Below, piece by piece: positions 10,591 through 22,589 of a DNA stretch of 64,000 nucleotides (the first letter of the stretch is position 1; every line of letters starts with the position of its first letter). The stretch is taken from contig CM077834.1 of the NCBI GenBank assembly GCA_039720395.1, positions 2,562,607-2,626,606 of the forward strand, read 5' to 3'. The translations under genes and the position numbers were made by a program. The DNA comes from Liquidambar formosana (taxonomy: Eukaryota; Streptophyta; Magnoliopsida; Saxifragales; Altingiaceae). Under the pieces are notes generated by a model, which saw nothing but the letters and a program-made list of their open reading frames with translations, was not told the origin of the DNA and searched no databases.

Positions 10591-11388
10591 TATATATGTT
10601 GCATCATGATTTAATTTGCGCAGAGAGCCTTGCCTCTCATTCAAACAAGTCAACTCAGTATGGAGATTTATATGGGTCTAATGACCTGCTGGTATGATCC
10701 ACATTGGTATTGCATACAGTGATGCATGGTTTAATATCGAATACTGGTTGATCCTAAGTAGCTTACTAGATTAGCATCAAAATGTGTCCACATGAATGCC
10801 TTCTGTAACATCCCGGATAATTATTATATATTGATTTTGAGTTACATTGGAGTTTAATTTTCTTTAGAAAATATAGACATTATTTTATGTAAATGAAAGA
10901 TTTTGGAGTATAATAGAAATCTTAATAGAGTTGGGGTCAATTTTTAATTAAAGAATTTGAGGTCTCTATAAAGCTCCAATGATTAAATTTCCATTAATTG
11001 TTCTGCAAAGGACTAATACATCATATCAAGTGCAATCCTGTAATGTTATAGGGCTAGGCAGTTAATCTTGGCCGAATACTCATGTCTTGTCAGCCAATTG
11101 AATCACATCAATGTAAGGTTAACAGTAATATCTAGAATAATACTCCCTCCGTTCCTAAATAAGTGGCCTACTTTTCATTTTTGTGATGTTTCAAAATTAT
11201 TGCCACATTTCAAAAGTCATTGGTTTTTTTTATTTTATTTCCTAAAATACCCTTAAAAAGGTATTATCTCTTTTTCTAATGTTTTGCACACTTGAGGGCA
11301 AAATTGGCACCCCAGCCCTCGGCATCATAACATGTGCTCAAGGCCTTACATATTATTAAATGAAGAAAAATGAATACAATGGGATTAA
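10591..11388. other. Gene-free: upstream region of P450-2 with a Stowaway-like fragment
   Basis: 10985-11137 is nearly the same as 13470-13622 downstream of P450-2, showing that each array unit carries this spacer. At 11143 a CTCCCTCCGTTCC end typical of Stowaway MITEs interrupts it; no second end is found, so that element is truncated. Confidence 0.55.
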
Positions 11389-11396
11389 TATATAAG
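11389..11396 (+). promoter_or_regulatory. TATA box of P450-2
   Basis: TATATAAG lies 67 bases upstream of the ATG at 11456. The 5' leader shares GCATTCTCTTCA with the leader of P450-7. Confidence 0.55.
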
Positions 11397-11455
11397 AGAC
11401 ATTTCTACTAATTAAGCAAGAAGCATTCTCTTCATTACCACTCTTCTTTATCCTC

Positions 11456-13234
11456 ATGGAGCTTCAATTTCCCTCATTCCCTGTTCTATTAAGTTTTCTC
11501 CTCTTTGTGTTCGTAGTAGTGAAAAAGGTAAAGACATCGAAAGCCCAAAACTCAGTTCCAAAGCTGCCCCCTGGACCATGGAAGCTACCTCTCATAGGAA
11601 ACATACACCAGCTTGTTGGATCACTACCTCACCACTCCCTAAGAGACTTGGCCATGAAACACGGAAGCCTCATGCACCTACAATTCGGTGAAGTTTCTGC
11701 CATCATAGTTTCTTCTCCAGAAACTGCAAAAGACGTCATGATAACACATGGCATCAACTTTGCTGGGAGGCCTTCTTCTTTTGTTTCAAGGATCTTTTTT
11801 TATGATGCTAGAGACATTATCTTCTCTCCATACGGCGATTATTGGAGACAACTTCGAAAAATTTGCACAATAGAGCTTTTAAGTGCCAAGCGTGTCCAAT
11901 CGTTCCGATCAGTTAGGGAAGAGGAGGTTTTGCATCTCATCAGAACATTCTCTTTGAATGCAAGTGCAACCGTCAATCTAAGCGAGAAAATTCACTCGCT
12001 GACATATGGCATAACTTCGAGGGTAGCATTTGGTACAGAATGCAAAGACCAAGAAGCATTCATATCAATTGTCAACGAAGTTAGTCGGCTGGCTGGAGGT
12101 TTCGCTGTTGCTGAGTTGTATCCTTCAGTTAAATTGCTTGCCTGGATTAGCGGAATGAAGCCTAGACTCGAGAAGCTGCACCAAGAAGCTGATAGGATAC
12201 TTGAAAACATCATTAACGAGCACAGAGAAAGGGAGGCAACAACGAACACTTCCAAGAGAGAAGCAAGGGAAGATCTAGTTGATGTTCTTCTAAAGATTCA
12301 AGAGCATGGTGATCTTGAATTTCCCTTTACTGGGGACAACATCAAAGCAGTCATCTCGGTCAGTATGTTACATCTGATTTAATATGCATAGTAAGCAGTA
12401 AGAACCATGATACTTAATGTGTGAAAAATTTTAAACATCCAATAATTTTTGAGAAAATTGCTTCAACTTTTGGCCAAAGAAGCATGACAGTCACTTGCAA
12501 GAATTCTTACTGTACTATTCCAAACATCATTTATTGTTACTGATCGACTATAGTTCTCTTAGGATTTGTATTTGTATTATTTGATTCTAGTGGGCAGCAC
12601 ACACTTTCAGGACATTTTCAGTGCTGGGGGAGAGACATCATCAACAGCTGTAGAGTGGGCAATGTCAGAAATGCTGAAAAACCCACGAGTGATGAAAAAG
12701 GCACAAGCTGAGGTAAGACAGGTCTTTGAGGGAAAAGGAAGCGTGCATGAAACGGGCCTTCATGACCTGAAATACTTGAAATCAGTAATCAAAGAAACCC
12801 TGAGGCTGCACCCTTCTGCTCCATTGTTAGTTCCAAGAGAATGTAGTGAGAAATGTGAGATTAACGGATACGAGATACCTGTGAAGACCAAAGTCATTGT
12901 TAATGCATGGGCAATAGGCCGAGATCCTAAATATTGGACTGAAGCTGAGAGATTTTACCCAGAGAGATTCCTTGATAGTCCTATAGATTTCAAGGGAACA
13001 GATTTTGAATATATCCCATTTGGTGTCGGGAGGAGGATATGTCCTGGCATATCATTTGGTATAGCTAATATTGAGCTACCACTTGCACAATTTCTGTACC
13101 ATTTCGATTGGAAACTCCCAGATGGCATGAAGGAAGATGATCTAGACATGACTGAGGTCTTTGGTGCAACGGTTAGAAGAAAAAGAGCTCTTTACTTAAT
13201 CCCTGTTCCTTATCATCCTTTGCCTGCTGAATAA
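11456..13234 (+). CDS. P450-2: intact CYP71D/CYP71BE-like cytochrome P450 (508 aa)
   Basis: Exons 11456-12358 and 12611-13234, joined in phase 0 by a 252-bp GT-AG intron at the standard A-type P450 position. An N-terminal membrane anchor (residues about 3-22) is followed by a basic stretch and the hinge [13 protein letters not shown]. The C-helix WRQLRK, the I-helix AGGET (306-310), K-helix ExxR (E363, R366), PERF (418-421) and the haem loop [10 protein letters not shown] with axial Cys445 are all present. The protein would be an ER monooxygenase using NADPH-P450 reductase. Relatives in the CYP71D/71BE families include sesquiterpene oxygenases such as premnaspirodiene oxygenase, so a terpenoid substrate is plausible but unproven. 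A TATA box and a spacer shared with sister copies suggest it is transcribed. Confidence 0.93.
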
Positions 13235-13985
13235 GACAAGAAGAAAGAAGCTGTAAGATGTTTACTTCGTAGGCGATGCTGTAGAAGTTTCTGTAATACA
13301 CTTTCAGAAGCAATGTCTAATGCATGTATGCCGTAGAAATTATGTTTACAATTGAATCTTATGTTTTCTTCTATCAGTGTTTAGAACAATGAAGAACTAT
13401 TTGCAAGGTCATGAACAAGCCATTCAATTAAAATTATAGTTCATACAGCAAAGTAACCTGAACCAATTATTAAATTTCCATTAATTGTTCTGCAAAGGAC
13501 TATCGCATCATATCAAGTGCAATCCTGTAATGTTATAGGGTTAGGCAGTTAATCTTGGCCGAATTCTCATGTCTTGTTAGCCAATTGAATCATATCAACG
13601 TAAGGTTAACTATAATATCTAGAAGGTCGAGTAAAATTTGGTGAGATTCAGCCAAAGAATAATAAATAAATAAATGAATTGAAAAATTTAGGAGTCACCC
13701 TCAATCACTCCCAATGAGTAAAAAAGTCTCGTCATGCATGACACAACACAAATACATAATAGTTAATTCAGATTCTTTTGAAGATTTTATTGGAATATCT
13801 TATGTCTGTTTTTTAGCCATACGGCGTTTGTTTTTTATATTCTAGCTAGCTAGAGCATAGGTTCTATCATTATGACCAATCCTCATTTCAGATCTATAAT
13901 GACGCTGCCTATTATGATAATCTAAAATATATAGACTCTACTTTCAAAAGCTATGCAAACAAAAAAGTCCCCTTTACAGAGTGTA
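13235..13985. other. Gene-free: 3' region of P450-2 and repeated array spacer
   Basis: 13235-13400 is the 3' UTR-like region shared by sister P450s. 13470-13622 repeats the spacer at 10985-11137. 13861-13980 is another copy of the SKP1 3' flank (compare 3833-3950), which then fuses to a P450 fragment at about 13986. Confidence 0.55.
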
Positions 13986-14160
13986 TGAGATTTCTTGATA
14001 GTCCAATAGATTACAAGGGAACGTATTGAAGGAGGATATGTCCAGGCATGTGCGATTGCTGTACGTACCATTTTGAGGAGGAAGAGTCCACAAGGAAGAA
14101 ACTAGAAGATGTCTACTTCAGAGGACCTGCCGTAGAAGTCTTTGTAATACACTAGCAGAA
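13986..14160 (+). pseudogene. P450 exon-2 fragment B1, internally deleted
   Basis: Reads [16 protein letters not shown] sequence and then jumps, through several internal deletions, to the haem loop (RRICPG), a few residues near YHF and the 3' UTR. The SKP1 flank to P450 junction and the same deletions recur in fragment B2 at 14466, so the two are tandem copies of one decayed piece. Confidence 0.75.
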
Positions 14161-14177
14161 GCAATGTCTATGTGAGC

Positions 14178-14395
14178 GGCTCATTTCCTTAAATGGTTGG
14201 TTTTTTAGAATTTATTCCAACTTTGGTGTGATTTTGAACTTAATTCCCACACAGTGATAAATCGTGGTTGCTAACCACGATTTTAAATAAAATCGTGGTT
14301 AGCAACCACGATTTATCACTGTGTGGGAATTAAGTTCAAAATCATACCAAAATTGGAATAAATTCAAAAAAACCTACCATTTAGAGAAAAGAGCC
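14178..14395. mobile_element. Foldback Mutator-like MITE, 218 bp, nearly a perfect hairpin
   Basis: A 10-bp duplication CTATGTGAGC lies at 14168-14177 and 14396-14405. Almost the whole element is one inverted repeat centred near 14286. The inner arms, such as AATCGTGGTT and its reverse complement, are perfect, and the arms together exceed 95 bp each. The insertion is in P450 3' UTR sequence; sister copies show the unbroken site (CAATGTCTATGTGAGCTATT). A rearranged relative lies at 47440-47628. Confidence 0.88.
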
Positions 14396-14465
14396 CTATG
14401 TGAGCTATTAGCTTATCTTAAGCGTGTTTGAACTCCTTTTTGCGTTCTTTTTTAAGAAATAGCGT

Positions 14466-14700
14466 ATGAGATTTCTTAATAGTCCAATAGATTACAAGGG
14501 AACGTATTGAAGGAGGATATGTCCAGGCATGTGCGATTGCTGTACCATTTTGAGAAGGAAAAGTCCACAAGGAAGAAACTAGAAGATGTTTACACTAGCA
14601 TAAGCATCATAGTAATCACCGAGCATCTCAACTATGTCGGCATCATAGAAAGTGTGTTTGAACTCATATTTACCTCAGGAATATCGATAAAGTGATTAAA
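14466..14700 (+). pseudogene. P450 exon-2 fragment B2
   Basis: Tandem copy of fragment B1 with the same internal deletions, lacking the MITE. It cannot encode a P450. Confidence 0.75.
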
Positions 14701-16084
14701 TCATATGGATGCTGGCATCGATCATTGGGGTGCTGTTCTCTATTAAAATCATTAATATGAATCTTATGTTTTCTTGAATCAGTTTTTGGAACAACAAAAA
14801 ACTCAACCAGGCTCATCAACAAGCCATTCAATTTGAATTATATTTTATGTATCAAAGTTACCGAACCAGTTATTGAATTTCTATTGAGGATTCCGCAAAG
14901 GACTACATCAAGTGCAAACCTATCACGTCATATGGCAACGCAGTAACCTTTGCCAATTACTCGCGACTTGTTCAAGGATGTACAAATCCAACTGAGGCTA
15001 GCTTTGGTCTTTCAGCCAAAACATGGAAAAGTTTGGGAGCAAGACATCCAGAAAAGTGGACTGCCTTGATATGCAATTTAAAGCGTGTGAGGAGTTGTGT
15101 CTATGGTGAATTTCAGCTCAATATTTTCAAGGGTTAGTGAATTTGGTTGGAGGAAAAAAAGAAATCAGCCAATGAATCAAAATTTTTTATAAATTTAGGC
15201 TGTCAATCTGAAGTTCGACCTAAGTTTGGGAAAACTCAGGCCAAAACAGAACCCTAAAAAATTGACAAAGAAACTAATTGATTCATGAATTAGATATTGT
15301 ACGGGTCTAAAATTGGACCGCAAACTTCGTGGCATGGAGTTGGAACTAATTCCACCATTTTATCTGCAAACACAAGCTGGAAAATAGAATTAGAGAGAAA
15401 GGCAGAAGTAGGTTCGGCCAAAATCTCTCCAACGCTTAAGTCAATGACTCTATTGCTCTTGGAAGAGGAGGAAAGGTAGAAAGTAATGGTAAGGAATTAG
15501 TGTAATGTTCATCTTACCTCTGACCTTGAGCCAGCTATGATAACCTCTGGAGTTGAGTTAAGCCTAACTAGGGTTAGCCCAATAATCATTAGACTATGGT
15601 TTGCTGATCATGGTTGAGTGGTTAACCCTAGATTAGATGTAACTGCCAAACTACGATTAACTGACCAAGATAATAAGGCAGAACTGTAGTTTGATTGGGG
15701 TTGCCAGGTGTCACGACCTAAGTTGAAGTCAGGTTTTGGTGGTGCTGGCACTCTTACGGATCGGTGAGAAGATGGAACTGAGCTGATAACCCCGCGTAGG
15801 AACATCAAGACTAGAGTCCCGAATGGCCCCGTGATGGTATTGAGAACTCAGCTCGTTGTACTGAGAGCTCAGCTCGTGACTTCAGTTCGATAACTGTACT
15901 GTGCGGGCTATGTTCCAGTCCATGTATTTTGTAGCGGGAGTTCGCCCAGTGGGAATATACTCACACAGATATTATTGGCATTCTGGCAGTATTTAAAACT
16001 TATTTTAAAGCCAACGATAATTCAAGAGTTCCATTTCAAGTGGGAGTTCTCCTTACCAGGAAGATACCTATCGCATGAAATATT
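14701..16084. other. Gene-free: array spacer copies and unassigned DNA
   Basis: 14780-14960 resembles the spacers at 13390-13560 and 18310-18640. 15000-16080 has no protein I recognise and no clear repeat ends. Confidence 0.5.
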
Positions 16085-16260
16085 GATCTCAATTGTCAAG
16101 GAAGGTTTAAATTAAGTTGGCAGCAGGTTTCAATGTTGCTGATGTATTCCCTTCCATTAAATTCCTTCATGTGATCAGTGGGGTGAGGCCTAAAAATCTG
16201 ACAGGACACTTGAAAACATCACCAATGAACAAGTTTAGATCAAGCAAGATAACAGAAAAT
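16085..16260 (+). pseudogene. P450 exon-1 fragment C
   Basis: Matches the middle of exon 1 of P450-6 (compare 27600-27760), reading AAGFNVADVFPSIKFLHVIS and then GVRPK before a deletion. It is about 175 bp with no flanking P450 sequence, and is frameshifted at the start. Confidence 0.8.
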
Positions 16261-17726
16261 AAGGAGAGAGTGGGTGTCATGCTAATTAGTCTATATAAAC
16301 CTTTTTTATTTAATGCTTAAGATCATGAACAGGCCATTGTATTCAATGCTTTCTATGGAGCCCAGAAACCAAACTAAATTCGGAATTTCAATTGTTTTTC
16401 AAAGGGCTTTCTCAAGTGCAATGCTCTATTTGGAGCTTCTCATGAATGTCACAAACCAAACAGATCGAGCATTAGTGTTTGAATTAGGATAAAATTATAA
16501 GAATCACCAAAAATTTGAGATCTCTGGATCAAATTGCTTGACTCACGACACTGGGGAGGTGCCCTAGCTAAGTGCACAAACGTAAATTTCGCCACTCAAG
16601 AACAAGTTTGTTATACTTTAAGCCATAATACCAAAACTTCTTCCTGCTAAAGACTTCATCATCCAAAGGACAATGGCTCTACTCATACGCGAGAGCCACT
16701 TCAATGTCAAAGCAATTGAAAGCCAAGACGGCTTGAGTTGGGCCAGTCAGCAAAGCAAAAGCTCCTGTGCTGATGAATTCGGAATTCTTCCATTATCGGC
16801 AACTTTAATTTCGCCATAGAGGTGGCCTTCATACTTGTTCATCTCTGCTCATGAAGCGAACTGAGAACACCTCCAACAACTGGTTTTGGCAGAGCAATCC
16901 GTGCCCGTGATATATCGTTAACCTCCTCCTCGCGCATCAGGACTTGGCTTGTCCATCGTCCACAACCTCAACCACCTCCAAGCTTGCACCATTATCTGTT
17001 TGCGGTTCCAGTGTCGAACACCTGAGTGGCAAGTGGACTAATTAATTATTATTTGAAAAATATGTCTCTTCTCCCAAACTAGAAAACCCTAGAACCACGA
17101 TCTAGGGGTTTCTCCCAGTCTGAGGAGGATTCAGATAAGGACTAACCTGATATAGGATTCTCCGTCGTCGTGTTCAGATCCAGGGCTCGAACTCGAAGGT
17201 TGTATGATCGGAGACACTGTGTTAGGGTTCTCCGTCGTCGTTTTCAGATATATCGTAGCCCGAACATTCCTAGGCCCGTAGGTGAGCCTGGGCTTCAATT
17301 TTATGAATAAATGCCCGGCCCAAACTGCCGCAAAGGTATGGCCTTTCAGCTGAAACTCGGAAGAGTTTAAGAACAAACAGCAGATTCAGAAAAGTGAAGA
17401 AGTGAAGAACCACTTTTGGGAAATGCTAGTTAGCCCCACACTTTACCCTAGAAATCTTACCCTACTATGTGAATTTAGTTTTGCTTCAATTTTTAGGGTT
17501 TAACCACATCAGTGGGTCTTACAACTTTACCCCATATTCTCTCAATAGATCAAGATTTGTAAGGCAAAGTGTGGGGCTAACTAGCATTTCCCACCATTTT
17601 TATAATTTTAATTCAATATTTCAACATGAAAAGTGACCAATAATATTCAGAAAGGTCAGTGAATTTTTTTTGTTGGAATTCAACCAATGAATCAAAACAA
17701 TTTACAAATTTACTGCTATCAATCTG
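16261..17726. other. Gene-free: unassigned
   Basis: Parts of 16320-16470 resemble P450 upstream DNA. 16640-17030 is less AT-rich and could be a gene fragment on the minus strand, but no family is recognised. 17400-17600 holds two short AT-rich matches in inverted order (AAATGCTAGTTAGCCCCACA at 17421, and its reverse near 17569), probably a small MITE. Confidence 0.45.
17421..17590. mobile_element. Small MITE candidate with inverted ends
   Basis: GGGAAATGCTAGTTAGCCCC at the left and its reverse complement at the right (17572-17591) bracket about 170 bp of AT-rich DNA. No target duplication was confirmed. Confidence 0.6.
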
Positions 17727-17831
17727 AAGGAAGAAGATCTAGACATGACTGAGACCTTTTCGTGGGATGGCCGGAAGAAAAACAGATCTGTACTCAATCC
17801 CCATTCCTTTTATCCTTTGCCTGTTGAATAA
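17727..17831 (+). pseudogene. P450 C-terminal fragment D
   Basis: Starts in EEDLDMTE and runs through the last residues to LPVE and the TAA at 17829-17831, with one frameshift near 17765. The family 3' UTR sequence follows to about 17990. It has no haem region. Confidence 0.8.
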
Positions 17832-19211
17832 GACCAGAAGGAAGAAATTTTGGGATGTTTACTATGTAGGCCACGCCGTAGAAGTCACTGTAATAGACTA
17901 TCAGAAATAATATTTATGTGAGCTACTGGTTGATCTTAAGCATGTTTAAACTCTTAATTACATCAACGATATTGATGAAGTGCTATACCAAAAAATTGTA
18001 ACCGCGTGCACGCTCCCATGGATCGTTTATTTCGTAAATTTGATCATAATTTTTCACTGAGCTAGGATATATTGATTCATTTTATATTAAAATCTTATGA
18101 ATTGAAACGATCGTAAGGTAAATAAACCTATTGGTCATCCAAATAAGGAGAAACAAGAATGACTCTTGTGTAATTTATCCTACACATTATTGTAATGAAA
18201 TGGAAAACAAAAGATAAAGTATATATTAAAAATTGAAACCAAAAGACATTACCCTCTGTTTGCTTCCTAAAAAAAACTGAGGAAAGAAAAGAAATTACCC
18301 TTAAATCTTATGTTTTCTTATATCAGTTTTTAGAACAATAAACTGCATGGTCATCAACAAGCCATTCAATTAAAAGTATAATTTATGTAGCAAAGCAACC
18401 GAACCTTTTATTTATTTATTTATTTATTTTTGGGTACAATTGATCGGGGTTGAACTCTTAACCTATCCTAACCAAAAGTATAATTTACCCCACCCTCCCT
18501 CACCACTAAACTAGCTCTAGTGGCTTAACCAAACCAATTATTGAATTTCCGTTGATTTTACTCTGCAAAGGACTTCATTAAGTACGATCCTATCATGTTA
18601 TATATGGCAAGGCAGTAAACTTTGCCGACTAATTGCGACTTGCTATACATACAAGGGTACTGGCCCTTGTGGCCTAGTGGTACCAAGTGGAACTAGGATG
18701 TGGCTGAGGCAAACTCTGGCCTTTCAGCCAAAACATGGAAGAGTTTTCGGAACAGATTCAGAAAAGTGAACCGTTTTGATACTTTCTGTTAATTCAACAT
18801 AAAGTAAACAATAATATTCAGAAATGTTAGTGAAATTTGGTGAAATCAAAACAATCTAAAAATTCTAGGGTTCAATCTAAGTTTGATATAGATTTGAATA
18901 GTCAAATCTCGGGCTAAAACAGAACTGAGAAAAAGAAACTCATCAAGTCATGAATTAGATAATAATGGCAGTATTTAATTATTTTCCACTAAGTTTAGCT
19001 ACGAAAGACAATGCAAAAGTTACTGGTTCATGTCGGATTTCTCCTTAGCAAAAGTCACCTTCAGCCACTCTCAAAGTCAAAAGACTTATCATGATATGTT
19101 TTGGAGAGTTGCCGACTTTTTTCAGCCATTCATTAACAGATAAGAGTCTACCAAAAAAGATATGCTATTAAGCATTCAGCATTCTCTCCAATTCTAGTCT
19201 TCTTCGGCATC
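17832..19211. other. Gene-free: spacer and upstream region of P450-4
   Basis: Holds P450 3' UTR relics, spacer copies, an antisense SINE (18406-18526), and from 18690 on the unit that is repeated upstream of P450-5 (22010-22589). Confidence 0.6.
18406..18526 (-). mobile_element. tRNA-derived SINE, antisense, 121 bp
   Basis: Flanks AACCGAACC (18397-18405) and AACCAAACC (18527-18535) look like a 9-bp duplication with one change. On the minus strand the element has an A-box-like GCTAGTTTAGTGG, a B-box-like GAGTTCAACCCC and ends in an (AAAT)n tail. Sister spacers have the uninterrupted sequence. Confidence 0.7.
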
Positions 19212-20897
19212 ATGGAGCTTCAATTTCCCTCCTTCCCTGTCTTCCTTGTCTTCCTCCTCTTTGTATTCATAGTAGTGAAAAAAGTGAAGAGATCCAAGGC
19301 CAAAGATTCTGCTCCAAAGCTGCCCCCAGGGCCATGGAAGCTACCTCTCATAGGAAACATTCACCAGCTTGTTGGGTCCCCACCCCATCACTCCCTCAGA
19401 GAATTGGCCATGAAACATGGATCCCTCATGCACCTACAGCTCGGCGAAGTTTCCACCGTTGTAGTTTCTTCTCCAGAAATTGCAAAAGAGGTTATGAAAA
19501 TGCATGACATCGTTTTTGCTCAAAGGCCTTTTCTTCTTGCTGCAAGGATCATGTCTTACAATTCTTCAGGTATTCTCTTCTCTCCTTATGGAGATTATTG
19601 GAGACAACTACGGAAAATTTGCATGATGGAACTTTTAAGTGCAAAGCGTGTTCAATCATTCCATTCAATTAGGGAAGAGGAGGTCTCGTATCTCATCAGA
19701 GTAATCTCTTTGAACGAGACAACATCATTCAATCTTAGCGAGAAACTTTTCTCAATGACATATGGCATAACTTCAAGGGCAGCATTTGGTGGAAAATGCA
19801 AAGACCAAGAAGAGTTCATATCAGTCATCAAGGAAGTTGTAGAACTGGCTGGAGGTTTCTCTGTTGCTGATTTGTATCCTTCAGTCGAATTGCTTGCTCT
19901 GATTAGTGGAATGAGGCCTAAACTTGAAAAACTGCACCAAGAAGCTGATAGGATACTTGAAAATATTATCAACGAGCACAAAGAGAGTCTGCCAGCAACA
20001 AAAACTGGCAAGGGCGAAGCAGAGGAAGACCTAGTTGATGTTCTTTTAAAGATTCAAGAGCACGGTGATCTCGAATTTCCCCTAACTGACAACAACATCA
20101 AAGCAGTCATCTTGGTTAGTATAATTAATGTGTGAATAATTTTCAACTTGTAATAAAATTGGGGTTTTTATTTTTTATTCATTTTTACATTGATAATTAA
20201 AAGCAAGAAATCACTTCAAAAATGCTAACCATGCCACACCAATTATCATATATTGGTGGGTGTTACACACTTTCAGGACATTTTCAGTGCTGGAAGTGAG
20301 ACATCATCAACAGCTGTAGAATGGGCAATATCGGAAATGCTAAAAGACCCACGAGTGATGAAAAAGGCACAAGCTGAGGTAAGACATGTCTTTGATGGAA
20401 AAGAAAGTGTGGATGAAACAAGCCTTCATGATTTGAAGTACTTAAAATCAGTAATCAAAGAAACCCTGAGGCTTCACCCATCTGCTCCATTGATTTCAAG
20501 AGAATCTAGAGAGAGATGTGAGATTAATGGATATGAAATACCTGTGAAGACCAAAGTCCTCGTCAATGCATGGGCAATGGGCCGAGATCCTGAATATTGG
20601 AGCGAAGCTGAGAGATTTTACCCAGAGAGATTTCTTGATAGTTCAATAGATTACAAGGGAACAGATTTTGAATATATCCCATTTGGTGCTGGAAGGAGGA
20701 TATGTCCAGGCATATCGTTTGCTCTAGCTAATATTGAGCTGCCACTTGCACAATTGCTGTACCATTTTGATTGGAAACTCCCAGATGGCATGAAGGAAGA
20801 AGATCTAGACATGACTGAGGCCTTCGGTGTGACAGTCAGAAGAAAAAGAGATCTGTTCTTAGTTCCCATTCCTTATCATCCTTTGCCTCCTGAATAA
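19212..20897 (+). CDS. P450-4: intact CYP71D/CYP71BE-like cytochrome P450 (507 aa)
   Basis: Exons 19212-20114 and 20277-20897, with a 162-bp phase-0 intron. It has the membrane anchor, [13 protein letters not shown] hinge, WRQLRK C-helix, AGSET I-helix, KETLR K-helix, PERF and [10 protein letters not shown] with Cys444. It is one residue shorter than P450-2 because of a missing codon after APL (APLISRE against APLLVPRE), a difference shared with P450-5. It is the left member of a tandem pair that extends from about 18.7 to 25.2 kb. Expected role: ER-bound oxidation of a small hydrophobic metabolite. The substrate is unknown. Confidence 0.93.
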
Positions 20898-22589
20898 GAT
20901 CACGAGGAAGAAGGTATAATATGTTCATTTTATAGGCCATGGTATAGAAGTCACTGTCATACAGTACACATATAATGAAATATTTCCCTCCCCACCCCCA
21001 AAATAAAATAAAATAAATCTCAAGCATGTTTGAATTCTTATGTACATCAAAAATATATTCAAGAAACCAATGAAATATTGTCACATTACCATGCAATAAA
21101 GATATACACTCTCATTTGCACACTTATCTTATTTATTACATCCTGTGTGAAAATTTAGCTATGTTTGACATTTTTAGATATTTGATTTTTATTTAGTATT
21201 TTGGGCAGCTCAAAATGTTTTGAAAATGACTTGATAAAAGGATTATGTAAATCAAATTGTTAAAGAAAGTTGTTCAGTTTACATGATAGATACGGAAATA
21301 TCCTATTCTTTTGATTCTGATTTTATCAGTAGAACCGGCGCGCACCCGATTCTCTTCATAATTCTTCAATTCTTCCTGGTCTACCTTCTTTTAATAACTT
21401 TGGGAATCCCATATAGATTACAACTTGGATCCAATCGATTTTTTATATGTAAAGTAATAAATATAGAACTTGATTGACTTAGTGCACCCATAGGATGTTG
21501 AGCTTGGTCCATTCTTATGCCTGTCCAACAAGAGAAAGATGGCAATGGACAGACGCATGGCTCATGTTTTTGTTTAATAGTTGTTTACATGACTAATAGA
21601 TTGGAGGCTAGCTATACATAATTAAGAGGTTACATGGTCGTCTGGAATAAGAGAGAGAGAGAGAGAGAGAGAAGAGGGGGGGGGGGGGGGGTGGAATCCC
21701 CTGCAGAGCAGTTCACTGTTTTCGAAGTTATTTCAAGGGAAAAAATTGTTTAAAGTCATTAATCTAGAACACATGATATGGGAACTTAAGATAAAATGTA
21801 ATGTAAGAGAGTTAAATTAATAAATATTTACCTTTGGGGATGCGAGCCTGCGTGCCTGTGGTTGAGGAGGAAGTGCTTGAACTGGGAAATTGAGAGGGCA
21901 AACGTTTCTCTGGACGGTTTTGACCTTAGTGTGGCCGCCATGGGGTGTGAGGATTTTTCCCAGCAAAGTGAAAATTTTAGTGGTAAGAAGAGAAAGTGAG
22001 AGATTGGTTTGGAGGAAATAAGGCAAAATCTGGCCTTTCAGGCAAAACATGGAAGAGTTTTGGGAACAACAGATTCAGAAAAGTGAACCGTTTCGATACT
22101 TTCTGTTAATTCAACATAAAGTAAACAATACTATTCAGGAATGTCAGTGAAATTTGGTGAAATTCATTCCAAAAATCAAAACAATCTAAAAATTATGGGG
22201 TCGATCTAAGTTTGATATAGATTTGAATAGCCAAAGCTTGGGCTAAAACAGAACTGATCGAGAAAAAGACACTCGTCAAGTCATGAATTGGATAATAATG
22301 GCAGTATTTAATTATTTACCACTAATTTTAGCTGCCAAAGACAATCTAAAAGTTCCAGTTCAAGTTGGATTTTTCCTTAGGAGTCACCCTCAGTCACTCT
22401 CAAAGTCAAAAAAGACTAGTCATGATATATTTTGGAGAGTTGCCAACATTTTCAGCCATTCATGAACAGAAATTTTCAGCCATTCATTAACAGAATTTTT
22501 CAGCCATTCATGAACGGATAAGAGCCTACCAAAAAAGATATGCTATTAAGCATAGAGCATTCTCTTCAATACTACTCTTCTTCCGCATC
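20898..22589. other. Gene-free: spacer between the tandem pair
   Basis: 20898-21640 is repeated at 24278-25190, and 21830-22010 at 25440-25630. Contains (GA)n at 21651-21672 with an adjacent poly-G run. A 64-codon frame at 21283-21477 stays open in the duplicate (24809-24982), but no family is recognised. Confidence 0.6.
22448..22520 (+). repeat. Triplicated promoter motif upstream of P450-5
   Basis: TTTTCAGCCATTCATGAACA occurs three times in about 70 bp, with small changes. The matching region upstream of P450-4 (about 19118-19142) has one copy. It lies 70-140 bases before the ATG at 22590. Confidence 0.8.

Noticed and set aside
16640..17030. Possible minus-strand gene fragment in a less AT-rich stretch
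   Set aside because: Translations in all frames are short or interrupted and I recognise no family; recorded only as unassigned.
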